Positions 14,694-23,786 are shown, counted from the first letter of the stretch. The stretch: 33,189 nucleotides of DNA from Paraburkholderia sp. BL25I1N1 (GCF_003002025.1 NZ_PVZB01000048.1:1-33189); one strand, 5' to 3'. Translations and numbers: made by a program. Notes: generated by a model from the sequence alone, not told the origin.

Positions 14694-16316
14694 ATGGCTG
14701 GGCAGCTAAAAAACATACTGATTGCATCGGCAGTGCTTTCGTCGCTGGCTGCAACACCGGTGGTGGCAATAACATTCCAAAACGATACCGGAACGCTGAC
14801 AGGAGACTTTACAACTCTGCTTGGAACGGGTTTCGGCATGCGAGTTTCGGGCATAGACACATCGCCGGAATTCGCCGCTTCCGGCTTCGCAGTTTCAGGT
14901 GATAAAAACTACAGCAAGGATCACCTTTTCAGCCTGTATGTGAAAGTCACGCCTGAATTCTCATTCGCGCTACCGGAACAGGGTATTTCATTTCTGGCGC
15001 GCGCAACAATACAGCACGACTTTGCCGCCGACTGGACCAACAGTCCGTTGTCTCAACCGGCTCGCAATCAGTTGGTCAACAACCCCCAGCTCCTCGATCT
15101 CTGGGTCAGTAAGAGTTTCAACATCAATGGTCAGACCGGGCGCGTACGGATTGGCAATCAGGTTATTAACTGGGGCGAAACGCTCTATGCCGGCGGCGGC
15201 ATCAACTCAATCAATGCCTACGACTACCAGAAATATGCCATTCCCGGCACGCTGCTCAAGGAAGTGCTGCTGCCGGCGCCAATGGTCAGTGTGGCAGGTG
15301 GCATTCTGCCTGGTCTGCGCGTCGAAACCTATTATCAGGTGGCATGGAATGCCGACAAATTTGCGCCGGCCGGTGGCTATTTTTCGACGAGCGATACTTT
15401 TGGCAACGGCAGCGGTTGGAATCAGATCAAACCTAGCAATAGCGGGCAGTTTGGCTTCTCGGGGCATTACAAGCCGGTTGGTAGCGGTGTTGACTTCGGT
15501 TTCTATTATCTTCACTACAACGACAAGGCCCCGGTGTATCAAACTGACGGTACGCCTAACGGCAGTTACCGCTATTTAGAGAATCGAAGCCTATATGGGG
15601 TGAGTTCGAACGGCGCAGTCGGTGATTGGGCGCTCGGATGGGAAGCATCTTACCGTCCAAGGGACGCCGTTGGCCTTGGTGGTTGCTACACATCTCCGCA
15701 GAGCACTTATAACCCAAGTGGGCCGTTCGCGGACACATCGGTTTGTCCGTACAGTATCGATGCTCGTAAGATCCAGACGAGCGTCAGCGCTGTATTAGGG
15801 ATGACGCCAAGCGATTACCCCTTTTTGGTAAAGCACGTGCTTCATGCGAACAACGCCCAACTCTCGTTGGAAGCGGTTATGGTTCACTATAACATTGGTG
15901 CAGGCACTGTTAGTCGCAACCTGAACGGTGCTCAGGTATACCAGCCCGTTCTCGCCGGCGGATATTTTTTCCAGGATTCAAGCGGCAATCTGGTCAGTAC
16001 CGCAAACAAATACTCGGGAAGCTTGAACGTCGATTTCAACTGGTCCTATGATGGCAACGTGATTCCCGGCTGGCTATTTACGCCTGACATCTTTTATTCG
16101 TATCAGTTGGGCGACAACCCCAGTGCCTTGGCAGGTGCACTAGCCGGAAACCAAGCGACCACCATAAGCTTGTTTTTTGTTCAGAATGCCTCGAAAAATG
16201 TCATAACGGCTGGCTTGTCCTATACAAATTATTTCGGCGGAAAAAATAGGCATCTTACCCGGCAGTACTACAGGGATCGCGACTTCGTTGGTGGCTATCT
16301 TAATGTCACGTTCTAA
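14694..16316 (+). CDS. DUF1302 family outer-membrane protein
   Basis: This 540-residue protein has a signal peptide (residues 1-25: KNILIASAVLSSLAATPVVA). The body is built of alternating beta-strand-like segments and ends in the terminal aromatic YLNVTF typical of outer-membrane barrels. Family landmarks include the N-terminal FQNDTGTLTGDFTTLLGTGF, the GNQVINWGETLYAGGGINSI block and DYQKYAIPGTLLKEVLLPAP. DUF1302 proteins are predicted porins or uptake channels for hydrophobic molecules, found next to DUF1329 and RND genes. The ATG at 14694 follows TAGGAGCGAGG; an in-frame ATG at 14649 lacks a site. Barrel and location are inferred from sequence pattern. The cargo is unknown. Confidence 0.87.
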   Translation: MAGQLKNILIASAVLSSLAATPVVAITFQNDTGTLTGDFTTLLGTGFGMRVSGIDTSPEFAASGFAVSGDKNYSKDHLFSLYVKVTPEFSFALPEQGISFLARATIQHDFAADWTNSPLSQPARNQLVNNPQLLDLWVSKSFNINGQTGRVRIGNQVINWGETLYAGGGINSINAYDYQKYAIPGTLLKEVLLPAPMVSVAGGILPGLRVETYYQVAWNADKFAPAGGYFSTSDTFGNGSGWNQIKPSNSGQFGFSGHYKPVGSGVDFGFYYLHYNDKAPVYQTDGTPNGSYRYLENRSLYGVSSNGAVGDWALGWEASYRPRDAVGLGGCYTSPQSTYNPSGPFADTSVCPYSIDARKIQTSVSAVLGMTPSDYPFLVKHVLHANNAQLSLEAVMVHYNIGAGTVSRNLNGAQVYQPVLAGGYFFQDSSGNLVSTANKYSGSLNVDFNWSYDGNVIPGWLFTPDIFYSYQLGDNPSALAGALAGNQATTISLFFVQNASKNVITAGLSYTNYFGGKNRHLTRQYYRDRDFVGGYLNVTF

Positions 16317-16408
16317 AGCTTTCGCGCATCACGGCATGTCGGACTCGCGGGTCTGGCGCGCATGTTTCTTAATCGTTGAGCGCGCAACATCATTCGCTGG
16401 TTGAGTCT

Positions 16409-18769
16409 ATGCTGAAATTCCTTGTCAAAAATCTCGAAACATTTCTGTTCCGCTGGCGCTCTCCGTTTTTGGTGGGACTGCTCGGAATAACGATCGTGTT
16501 AGGCTGGTTCGGAGCGCAGCTTCGCATGGAGGCGGGCTTTGACAAACAGTTGCCGACTGGCCATGAGTACATTCAGACGTTTCTCAAATACCGTGCTCAG
16601 TTGTTCGGCGCAAATCGGTTGACCTTTGTCGTCAAAGCTCGCAAGGGCACCATCTTTACAAAACAGGGGCTTACGCGGCTATACGACGTGACCCAAGCGG
16701 TGACTTTTCTGCCCTACATCGACCGTTTGGGCGTGCAGTCGCTTTGGACCCCCAACACCTTCGTCAACGAAATCACAGAAGATGGTTTTCGCGCCGATCC
16801 TCTCATCCCAGGAACGGTGACCCCCGCAGAGCTTAACGATACAGTGATCGCCAACACCGCCCGGCTCTCCCGTGTCGGTGGCTACGTTGGTACCCTGGTG
16901 TCGCGAGATCAGACGAGCGCCATGATTGTTGCCGACCTCAACGATCGAACCGCCGATGGAGAGAAGCTAGATTACGTCATCTATAACAAACTGATCGAAA
17001 ATCAAATACGCAAAAAGTTCGAGGACAAGGACTTCGAGATTCAGATCATCGGGTTTGCCAAGCAGATAGGCGATATATCGGAGGGCGCCTCGGCGGTGCT
17101 CAAGTTCTGCGCGATCGCGGTGTTCCTGACTGCGCTCGCGGTTTATTGGTATTGCCGTTCGGTACGCCTGATGTTACTTCCATTGCTTTGTTCGATGACA
17201 TCGCTGGTATGGCAATTCGGCACACTGAAACTGATGGGCGTGGGATTGGACCCGCTAGGTGTACTCGTACCATTTCTAGTATTTGCCATCGGTGTCTCTC
17301 ATGGCGTACAGCAGATCAATTTCATCGTACGCGGTCTTGGTCAGGGCAAGACGACAATGGAAGCTGCGCGCAATAGCTTCGCTGGGCTGTTGATCCCGGG
17401 AATGCTTGCGTTGATCACCGCGTTCGTCTCGTTCATAACGCTTCTGCTAATCCCAATCCCGATGATCCGCGAGTTGGCAATCACGGCTTCGCTCGGTGTC
17501 GGCTATAAGATCATCACGAACCTGATGATGTTGCCTCTGCTGGCGTCATATTTTCATTTTGACCAATCCTTCGCAGAGAAAACGATGCTGCGGCGTGAGA
17601 AACGTTTGCATCTGATCAAGGCATTGGCCGTCATCGCTCGACCTCGCAATGCCATCATCGTCACTGTACTGTCAATGCTTCTCCTGGCAACGTCAATCTG
17701 GCAAAGCCGGGACCGTATTGTAGGGACGCTGCAGGCCGGAGCGCCCGAGCTACGGTCCGATTCACGCTTCAATCGCGATGCGGTAGCGATTGCCAATGGC
17801 TACGACACAGGGCTGGATTGGCTCACGATCGTTTTCGAATCGCCGCCAAATTCATGTGACAACGTCGAAGTACCGCGGCATCAGGACGACTTCATTTGGC
17901 AGGTGGGGCACACGTCGGGTATTCGTGGCGTGGATGCCTTTGCTACTCGGCTGCGTGGCTATAGCGCAGGTTATAACGAAGGTAATCCGAAGATGGCGGT
18001 GATCCCGATCGATGCGGTAAATCTCGGCTCAATGGCCGCCGAGATCGCCCGTAACCGTGGCTACGTGAGCCCGGATTGCCGTATGAGCGCGGTTAACTTC
18101 TTCCTGACTGACCACAAGGCAGTCACGATCAAGCGGGTAGTCGATGTGGTTAAAAAGTTCCGCGCAGAAAATCCCAGACCCGACGTGAAAATTTCTCTTG
18201 CGTCGGGCAACGCAGGGGTCCAGGCCGCTATTGACGACGAACTGGAACGAAGTGAGTTGCCGATGTTGCTTTATGTCTATGCTGCGATTGTAGCGCTGGT
18301 ACTGGTGGTTTACCGTGATATTCGCGCAACCATTGCATGTTGCCTGCCATTAACCATCGGTACTTTCATTGGTTATTGGTTCATGAAGGAATTGCAGATC
18401 GGGCTTACGGTGGCGACCTTGCCTGTCATGGTGTTGGCAGTAGGTATTGGAGTTGATTACGCACTGTACATCTACAACCGATTGCAGATGCATATGGCGG
18501 ACGGAGATCCGATCGAGATTGCGATGCGGCGAGCGTTGGAGTTCGAAGGCATGGCCACCATTTTTACCGCCATTACGCTTGCCATTGGTGTCTCGACCTG
18601 GTCGTTCTCGGCCTTGAAATTCCAGGCTGATATGGGCATCTTGCTTGCCTTCATGTTTATCGTCAATTTGGTGATGGCGTTTACAGCTCTGCCTGCGCTG
18701 GCGGTTGTGCTGGAGTTGCTGATTCCGCGCCGGGGTCCAGTCCATTCTCCATCCATCCTTACTCACTGA
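16409..18769 (+). CDS. RND/MMPL-family inner-membrane transporter
   Basis: This protein of about 786 residues has two repeated halves, each with one N-terminal helix, a large periplasmic loop and a block of five helices. The first block contains VPFLVFAIGVSHGVQQINFI and the second VMVLAVGIGVDYALYIYNR, both signatures of the hydrophobe RND (MMPL/SSD-like) group driven by proton motive force. The first helix is LVGLLGITIVLGWFGAQL. The ATG at 16409 was chosen on homology; a TTG at 16376 would add 11 residues and neither has a strong ribosome site. The YCF48 gene starts 6 bp after its stop, suggesting coupling. With DUF1329 and DUF1302 it likely forms an envelope system moving a hydrophobic substrate or lipid, direction unknown. 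Confidence 0.9.
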   Translation: MLKFLVKNLETFLFRWRSPFLVGLLGITIVLGWFGAQLRMEAGFDKQLPTGHEYIQTFLKYRAQLFGANRLTFVVKARKGTIFTKQGLTRLYDVTQAVTFLPYIDRLGVQSLWTPNTFVNEITEDGFRADPLIPGTVTPAELNDTVIANTARLSRVGGYVGTLVSRDQTSAMIVADLNDRTADGEKLDYVIYNKLIENQIRKKFEDKDFEIQIIGFAKQIGDISEGASAVLKFCAIAVFLTALAVYWYCRSVRLMLLPLLCSMTSLVWQFGTLKLMGVGLDPLGVLVPFLVFAIGVSHGVQQINFIVRGLGQGKTTMEAARNSFAGLLIPGMLALITAFVSFITLLLIPIPMIRELAITASLGVGYKIITNLMMLPLLASYFHFDQSFAEKTMLRREKRLHLIKALAVIARPRNAIIVTVLSMLLLATSIWQSRDRIVGTLQAGAPELRSDSRFNRDAVAIANGYDTGLDWLTIVFESPPNSCDNVEVPRHQDDFIWQVGHTSGIRGVDAFATRLRGYSAGYNEGNPKMAVIPIDAVNLGSMAAEIARNRGYVSPDCRMSAVNFFLTDHKAVTIKRVVDVVKKFRAENPRPDVKISLASGNAGVQAAIDDELERSELPMLLYVYAAIVALVLVVYRDIRATIACCLPLTIGTFIGYWFMKELQIGLTVATLPVMVLAVGIGVDYALYIYNRLQMHMADGDPIEIAMRRALEFEGMATIFTAITLAIGVSTWSFSALKFQADMGILLAFMFIVNLVMAFTALPALAVVLELLIPRRGPVHSPSILTH

Positions 18770-18775
18770 ATTATC

Positions 18776-19792
18776 ATGAGCCATCGGTTTTTTCGACAAT
18801 CACGGCGACTCGCGGGTATTTGCTTGCTGCAGGTCGGTGCTGCCTTGTTTTCGTTATTTTGGCAAATCGGCGCCGCGCAGTCCGCTGCACCGGCCAACCC
18901 CGCAGGCATTGATTTGCGCCCGGCGGTGACGAGCCCATGGGCCAGCCAGGCAATGATGCTCGGCGTCACACGGGCCGGCAAGCGCATAGTCGCGGTGGGG
19001 GACCACGGCGTTGTGCTGCTGTCCGATGACGACGGCAAGAGCTTTCGTCAGGCCAGGGCGGTGCCACGCCGCGCTACGCTCGCTGCGGTGAGTTTCGTGG
19101 ACGAAAACGAGGGTTGGGCCGTAGGCCACGGAGGCACGATTCTGCACAGTACCGATGGTGGGGAGACTTGGACGGTTCAACGTGAAGACTACACTGTCGA
19201 TCAGCCGCTCTTTGGTGTCTGGTTCAAGGATAAAAAAGTCGGTATCGCGGGCGGACTTTGGTCCTTGCTGTTGCGTACCGAAGACGGCGGAAAAACGTGG
19301 CAAAAAATAAAGTTACCTGCTGCATCCGGTGCGGCTCATGCTGACTACAGCCTGTTCTGTATCTTCGCCGGAGCGCGCGGGCAGTTGTTCATGACGGCGG
19401 AGCGAGGAACCGTCTACCGATCCGACGATGCGGGTCAATCGTGGCAGCCCCTGTTAACGATGTCGCCGGCCACGCTGTGGACTGGGTTGAGCTTGCGTGG
19501 TGGCGTGCTGTTGGTCGCCGGCGTGCGAGGCCACATATTGCGTAGCACAGACTTTGGCAGCACATGGAAGGAAGTCGATACAAGCAGCAAAGGTTCAATA
19601 ACCGCGATGACTCAGCTAACGGACGGCAGCGTCATTGCAGTCGGCTTGGACGGTAGTTCGCTACTCAGCCACGACGATGGCGCTACCTTTACCGCGACGC
19701 CTCGCGCGGACCGTAGCACCGCGACTGCCGTTATCGCGACTCACCAGGGCACCCCTCTCGTGTTTACCGAAAATGGTGTCGAGCAGCCTTGA
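18776..19792 (+). CDS. YCF48/BNR-repeat periplasmic protein
   Basis: This 338-residue protein starts with an Arg-rich N-region and a hydrophobic stretch ending at GAAQSAA, consistent with export. The rest is a beta-propeller made of at least six Asp-box-like repeats: SDDDGKSF, STDGGETW, TEDGGKTW, SDDAGQSW, STDFGSTW and SHDDGATF. Typical YCF48 sequences such as LAAVSFVDENEGWAVGHGG surround them. In bacteria these photosystem-assembly-like propellers recur beside DUF1302/DUF1329/RND genes, where they are thought to be assembly or scaffold factors, although the function is not proven. It lies 6 bp after the RND gene and is the last gene before a 470-bp gap. Confidence 0.87.
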   Translation: MSHRFFRQSRRLAGICLLQVGAALFSLFWQIGAAQSAAPANPAGIDLRPAVTSPWASQAMMLGVTRAGKRIVAVGDHGVVLLSDDDGKSFRQARAVPRRATLAAVSFVDENEGWAVGHGGTILHSTDGGETWTVQREDYTVDQPLFGVWFKDKKVGIAGGLWSLLLRTEDGGKTWQKIKLPAASGAAHADYSLFCIFAGARGQLFMTAERGTVYRSDDAGQSWQPLLTMSPATLWTGLSLRGGVLLVAGVRGHILRSTDFGSTWKEVDTSSKGSITAMTQLTDGSVIAVGLDGSSLLSHDDGATFTATPRADRSTATAVIATHQGTPLVFTENGVEQP

Positions 19793-19834
19793 TTGAGTTC
19801 ATGATGCGCAAAACGGCTATCCGTTCAGCTCAAT
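19792..19834 (+). terminator. Stacked hairpin just after the YCF48 stop
   Basis: ATTGAG at 19792-19797 pairs with CTCAAT at 19829-19834. Inside it, AACGG at 19812-19816 pairs with CCGTT at 19821-19825. It is placed to end or protect the envelope-module transcript but has no T-run. Confidence 0.3.
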
Positions 19835-20262
19835 ATTGGCTGGATGAACGAAGTCGATCCCGTTTCCGATTGTGCTTGTCAACTTAATTGCATCGTCTTG
19901 GAGACTGATTTGGTTGTGACGAGGCATGCGGGGCGTGCCTGAAAAAAATTAATGGTGCCAATGGAAAATCGGCTGGATCCATATCCAATCGATGTCTGTT
20001 GGCCCAAGTATTTGGGCTCTATCGCTTCCGAAAAGCATGACATTATTTACGTTGAACCTGACAATGTTTGCTTCAATACTTGACATGACTAATTTCATGT
20101 TCGGAACCTTCGAGAGAATTGCCGGAGGCAGGGATTGGGGGTCGTTTGGGTTGCTGGGTTTGGATCGTGCAGCAGGCAATTGATCGAGGCCGATTTCAGC
20201 GTCAATGCCTGAATTGTTCATCGTTGCAGCGGCCGCCGGCTTTGTGGAAACAGTAAAAATAT
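19793..20262. other. 470-bp gap between the envelope and P450 modules
   Basis: No convincing gene lies here. A 43-codon frame at 19952-20083 starts ATG but has no ribosome site, and a 90-codon frame on the minus strand (19949-20221) overlaps it without a start signal. The base composition is more AT-rich than the flanking genes. It probably contains the promoter of the SnoaL-P450 operon and possibly a degraded gene. Confidence 0.4.
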
Positions 20263-20793
20263 ATGGAAAAAGATTCTACGTTTGACCAGTTGCTGAGTAA
20301 GCAGGCTCTGCATGAGCTTGTTACGCTCTACGGGCGCGCGGCCGATCGTGGCGATGCGGGGTTGTTTGCCTCTGCTTACCACCCCGACGCAACGGTCGTA
20401 TCGGGTAGCTACACCGGGCCCGCATCCGAATTCGTTGACTTGGCGATCGGCTGGGTACGCGCGAAGGTACGCACCTATCACCAGTTCTCCAATGAATTAT
20501 TTGCCGTTCGAGGTGATGAGGCGATAGGGGAATGCTACTGCCTGTGTGTTGCTACGCAGCTCATTGATGGCGTGCCGATGGATAACTTGTCGGGTGGTCG
20601 GTATCTGGACCGGTTCGAGCGCCGAAACGGCATTTGGAAGTTCAGTCACCGGACATTCGTGCTGGATTGGGTGATCGAGCAGCCAAGCAACAGTAAGAAA
20701 TATCCAGGGCCACGCGGTGATTGGGCGCCCCATGACCTGGTCTATCAACATTGGGCGGCTTTCAGCAATATCCATGGAGAAGGAAATGAGTGA
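20263..20793 (+). CDS. SnoaL-like (NTF2-fold) protein, SnoaL_4 type
   Basis: This 176-residue cytosolic protein has an NTF2-like alpha+beta fold. The start LLSKQALHELVTLYGRAADR and GLFASAYHPDATVVSGSYTG are the typical helix and first strand. Later come RTYHQFSNELFAVRGDEAIG and GGRYLDRFERRNGIWKFSHR. The family includes dehydratases, isomerases, cyclases and small subunits of ring-hydroxylating systems, so the reaction is not fixed. Its stop overlaps the P450 start by eight bases (ATGAGTGA), implying translational coupling and a tight functional link, for example acting on the P450 product. The ATG is preceded by a GTGGAAA stretch at a rather long distance. Confidence 0.85.
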   Translation: MEKDSTFDQLLSKQALHELVTLYGRAADRGDAGLFASAYHPDATVVSGSYTGPASEFVDLAIGWVRAKVRTYHQFSNELFAVRGDEAIGECYCLCVATQLIDGVPMDNLSGGRYLDRFERRNGIWKFSHRTFVLDWVIEQPSNSKKYPGPRGDWAPHDLVYQHWAAFSNIHGEGNE

Positions 20794-21979
20794 GTACACA
20801 ATTCCGGCGAACGTACCGAAGGATAACGTCGTTGATCTTGACATTTACAACGTTCCGGGCGGTGAGGACGATTTCCACGAGGCATGGCTGGCAGTACGAC
20901 AACCTGGTAAGGATTTTTTGTGGACGCCGCACAATGGCGGCCATTGGATTGCTACTCGCGCCGTACACATCAAGGAAATCTGGACCGATGCACTGCGGTT
21001 CTCCAGTAGCGGCGTGATTATTCCAAAGTCGGATTCACAGCATTTCAAGCTGATCCCTTTGCAACTCGATGCGCCCGAGCACACGGAGTTCAAGCGTGCG
21101 GTCAGCCGTGGTTTAGGTCCGAAGCATGTGATGGCCATGCTGGAACCGATACGCGAGTTGGCGGCAGAACTGATCGATAAGGTAATCGATAAAGGACATT
21201 GCGAAGTACTGACCGAAATTGCAGAACCGTTGTCGATCAAATTGTTCTTGGCCTTTGCCGGGTTGCCCGTGGAGGATTGGCAGCGCCTGCGTCCGCTTGG
21301 ATCGCAGATTGTTCGCAAGGACCAGAGCATGAGTGAGGAAGAGATGCTCGATATCGCGAACTCGTACCTGGAACCGTTTGTGCGGCGTTGTATGGAGTCG
21401 CCCGGCGAGGACGCGTTCAGCCGCATCTTTGCTGAACCGATTTTCGATCAGAATATGACGTTTGACGATGCAATGGCTGTTGCGCGTGACGTGCTGTTCG
21501 CCGGGCTTGATACGGTCTCCGCCAATCTTGGCTTTCTCACTTACCACCTGGCTCGTTACCCTGCGGATCGCAAAGCTCTGATTGAAAACCCTAAACTTCT
21601 GACCACAGCCATCGACGAGGTTCTGCGGCGCTATGTGACGATCGCGGGGGGCCGTGAGCTGACACAGGATGTGGAGATGGGTGGGGTAACGCTTCTGAAA
21701 GGAGATATCGTATGCGCGCCGTTTGTTCTGCACAATTTGGACGAGGAAGTCTTTGAGAGCCCGGGAGAGGTATTGTTGGACCGCAATGGGAAAGAGCACT
21801 TGACATTTGGCGCTGGACCCCATCGCTGCCCTGGCGCCAACCTTGCCAAGCTGGAGTTGATGACGTACACCCAGGTTCTGTTAAGCAAGATTCCAGACTT
21901 CGAACTGGATCCGGCGCACCCCGTGAGGATGAAGACGGGTGTCGTTGGCGCGCTCAATTCGCTGCACTTACGCTGGTAA
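20786..21979 (+). CDS. Cytochrome P450, P450cam (CYP101)-like
   Basis: This 397-residue soluble bacterial P450 hydroxylates its substrate using O2 and two electrons. The I-helix acid-alcohol pair is present (FAGLDTV, Asp242-Thr243). The ExxR motif is Glu278-Arg281 (EVLRR) and the haem loop is FGAGPHRCPG with Cys348 as axial ligand. The layout follows P450cam closely: NGGHWIATR near residue 50, IAGGRELTQD in place of cam's VADGRILTSD, and a C-terminus KTGVVGALNSLHLRW. By the IPxxxDxPE anchor, the camphor-binding Tyr96 corresponds to Phe87, so camphor itself is unlikely. The start at 20786 follows GAGAAGGA. No ferredoxin gene is adjacent; the reductase at 23896 is the likely partner. Confidence 0.95.
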   Translation: MSEYTIPANVPKDNVVDLDIYNVPGGEDDFHEAWLAVRQPGKDFLWTPHNGGHWIATRAVHIKEIWTDALRFSSSGVIIPKSDSQHFKLIPLQLDAPEHTEFKRAVSRGLGPKHVMAMLEPIRELAAELIDKVIDKGHCEVLTEIAEPLSIKLFLAFAGLPVEDWQRLRPLGSQIVRKDQSMSEEEMLDIANSYLEPFVRRCMESPGEDAFSRIFAEPIFDQNMTFDDAMAVARDVLFAGLDTVSANLGFLTYHLARYPADRKALIENPKLLTTAIDEVLRRYVTIAGGRELTQDVEMGGVTLLKGDIVCAPFVLHNLDEEVFESPGEVLLDRNGKEHLTFGAGPHRCPGANLAKLELMTYTQVLLSKIPDFELDPAHPVRMKTGVVGALNSLHLRW

Positions 21980-22065
21980 AACTGCTATTCCTTGAGCCAC
22001 CTTTTTCCGCGGCGCCGAGGGTAGGTTGTGAAAAAAAGATAACTCATCAAGATGGAGAAGAGATA

Positions 22066-22536
22066 ATGTCCTCCAATGACGAATTGGAAATTCAAGAAAG
22101 CAATAAACAACTTGCGCGGCGCGGTTTCGAGATATTCAACGTCACGCGCGAATTATCTCAAGCGGGCGAGGTTTATGCGGAAGACGTCGCGAACTACGAC
22201 AACGGCGTCTTTGGCTTTAAGGGCCTGAAGGCGATGGTCAATTGGGGGAAGCTTTTCGCGGATTGCGTTCCTGACATGCAGGCTCGTATCACCGAGCAAC
22301 GCGCGGGTGACGGGTTTGTAGTGTCGCATTGGGAGTCGAGCGGCACCATCACTGGCAAGCTATGCGGTGTCGATCCTCATGGCGCACAGCTCGTACTGCA
22401 CGGCCTCTATGTCGATATCTGTCGTGGCGGGAAGATTACTGAACATTGGGGCTACTACGACTCGGCCAGCTTCTTGCAGCAGGTTGGTGCCATCCGTATC
22501 CCGGAGAGCGCCGGGCATTTGCCTGAACCCGCGTGA
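22066..22536 (+). CDS. SnoaL-like polyketide-cyclase/ester-cyclase family protein
   Basis: This 156-residue NTF2-fold protein belongs to a branch different from that of the gene at 20263. It starts with a polar helix region (QLARRGFEIFN) and carries VYAEDVANYDNGVFGFKGLK, then VPDMQARITEQRAGDGFVVS with HWESSGTITGKLCGVDPHGA, and GKITEHWGYYD near the end. This resembles the SnoaL ester cyclase family, which uses acid-base residues in a conical pocket for aldol-type cyclisation, though many members are isomerases or hydratases. GGAGAAGAGATA precedes the ATG. It lies 86 bp after the P450 gene and 27 bp before the MFS gene. The reaction is unknown. Confidence 0.85.
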   Translation: MSSNDELEIQESNKQLARRGFEIFNVTRELSQAGEVYAEDVANYDNGVFGFKGLKAMVNWGKLFADCVPDMQARITEQRAGDGFVVSHWESSGTITGKLCGVDPHGAQLVLHGLYVDICRGGKITEHWGYYDSASFLQQVGAIRIPESAGHLPEPA

Positions 22537-22563
22537 TTCGTTTGGCCACCTGGAGTCAATGTG

Positions 22564-23754
22564 ATGGATAAGAGTAGTAGCCGCGAAGTAGTTTTTACAA
22601 ACCGCGACACTTTGATCATGGCGCTGCTCATGGTCGTTGCTTATATGGCATTGGGTGTTGCGCCAATCCTGTATGGCGACCTCCTGATCGCTGGCAGGGT
22701 CAACGCGGTGCAACTCAGCCATGTCGCAGCGGCAGACTACCTGTCGGTTGGTCTCGCAAGTCTGTTCGCTCCACGTTTTTTTTCTCTCAGCAATGTACGT
22801 AGAACCGCAATTATTGGCGTGTTGCTGAATACGTTTGGCAATTTCTGGAGCACGCAGCTGAGCAGCGAATGGCTCATTGCCGGGCGTTTGGTGGCTGGAG
22901 CCGGTGGCGGCATATTGATCTGGCTGCAATACGAATTTGTGGCTCGCAATGCACGTGCGGAACGGTTGAGCGGATTATATCTGGCTGCATACGTCGCGTC
23001 GGCTGTCGTGGTCTCGACACTGGCGTCGGATGTGCTGGTTCCGCGATATGGCGTGAATGCTGTATTCGCAAGTATGGGTGTTGCGGCGCTGGTAACTGGC
23101 TTCGCGATTCTCTATGGTCCAAAGCGCATGGCCCCTATTGAGCATTCCACTGAGACGCCCGGCGACAATATTGAACATTTGACAATGCCATTTGCAGCGA
23201 TTCTGGCGTTGCTCAGTGTGTTTTTCATAAATGCGTTTACTGCCACGTTATGGATCTACTTTGAGCCCATTACCGCTGCGGCAAATATTCCGAAGAGCAC
23301 CTCGGACCTCGCAGCGATCCTGTCGCTTGTTCTTCAGGGCGGGGGGGCAATCTTGGCAGCTATGATTGCCCATCGAGTACGGTTTCTGCCGGTGCTCATT
23401 GTATGCAGCGTTATTTACATTCTCCAGGCCGTGTATGTTTTATGGGGACATCTGACCATCCCGGGCTTCTTGATGTTTTCCTTGGTGTTCGGTGGATTAG
23501 GCTATTTCATGGTGCCGTTCCAGATTGCATTGTCGGCGCACTGTGATCCCAGGCGGCGAGCGGTGTCGATTTTTGCTGTGCCTGTCGTGTTGGGGGCTGG
23601 GTTTGGACCATTAATATCGTCGCTGGCTATTTCTGATTCCGATGTCAGCGCAGGCGTGACAATCGCGTTGATTTGCAGCGTTCTGAGCTTCATGGCTCTG
23701 ATCTGCGCAGCAGGATTGGGCCGAACGCGTCCGCAGCGGGTTCCCGTCGCGTGA
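22564..23754 (+). CDS. Major facilitator superfamily transporter
   Basis: This 396-residue protein is hydrophobic throughout and long enough for the usual twelve helices. Readable segments include ALLMVVAYMALGVAPILYGD, the glycine-rich LIAGRLVAGAGGGILIWLQY (MFS motif region in helices 4-5), ILALLSVFFINAFTATLWIY and MALICAAGL near the end. The ATG at 22564 sits eight bases after GGAG; a GTG at 22561 would add one residue. It probably imports the pathway substrate or exports an intermediate, since it is embedded between the P450 and its likely reductase. Subfamily and substrate are not recognised. Confidence 0.87.
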   Translation: MDKSSSREVVFTNRDTLIMALLMVVAYMALGVAPILYGDLLIAGRVNAVQLSHVAAADYLSVGLASLFAPRFFSLSNVRRTAIIGVLLNTFGNFWSTQLSSEWLIAGRLVAGAGGGILIWLQYEFVARNARAERLSGLYLAAYVASAVVVSTLASDVLVPRYGVNAVFASMGVAALVTGFAILYGPKRMAPIEHSTETPGDNIEHLTMPFAAILALLSVFFINAFTATLWIYFEPITAAANIPKSTSDLAAILSLVLQGGGAILAAMIAHRVRFLPVLIVCSVIYILQAVYVLWGHLTIPGFLMFSLVFGGLGYFMVPFQIALSAHCDPRRRAVSIFAVPVVLGAGFGPLISSLAISDSDVSAGVTIALICSVLSFMALICAAGLGRTRPQRVPVA

Positions 23755-23786
23755 TTTAAGCCCGTTTTATGGAGTTCCGGTCCCTG

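Noticed and set aside
19952..20083. Possible 43-codon gene starting MVPMENRLDPYP
   Set aside because: There is no ribosome site, no homology I recognise and an overlapping antisense frame; kept only as part of the gap description.
20786..21979. Camphor 5-monooxygenase (camC)
   Set aside because: The overall layout is P450cam-like, but the camphor-contact Tyr is Phe and the camAB ferredoxin genes are absent.
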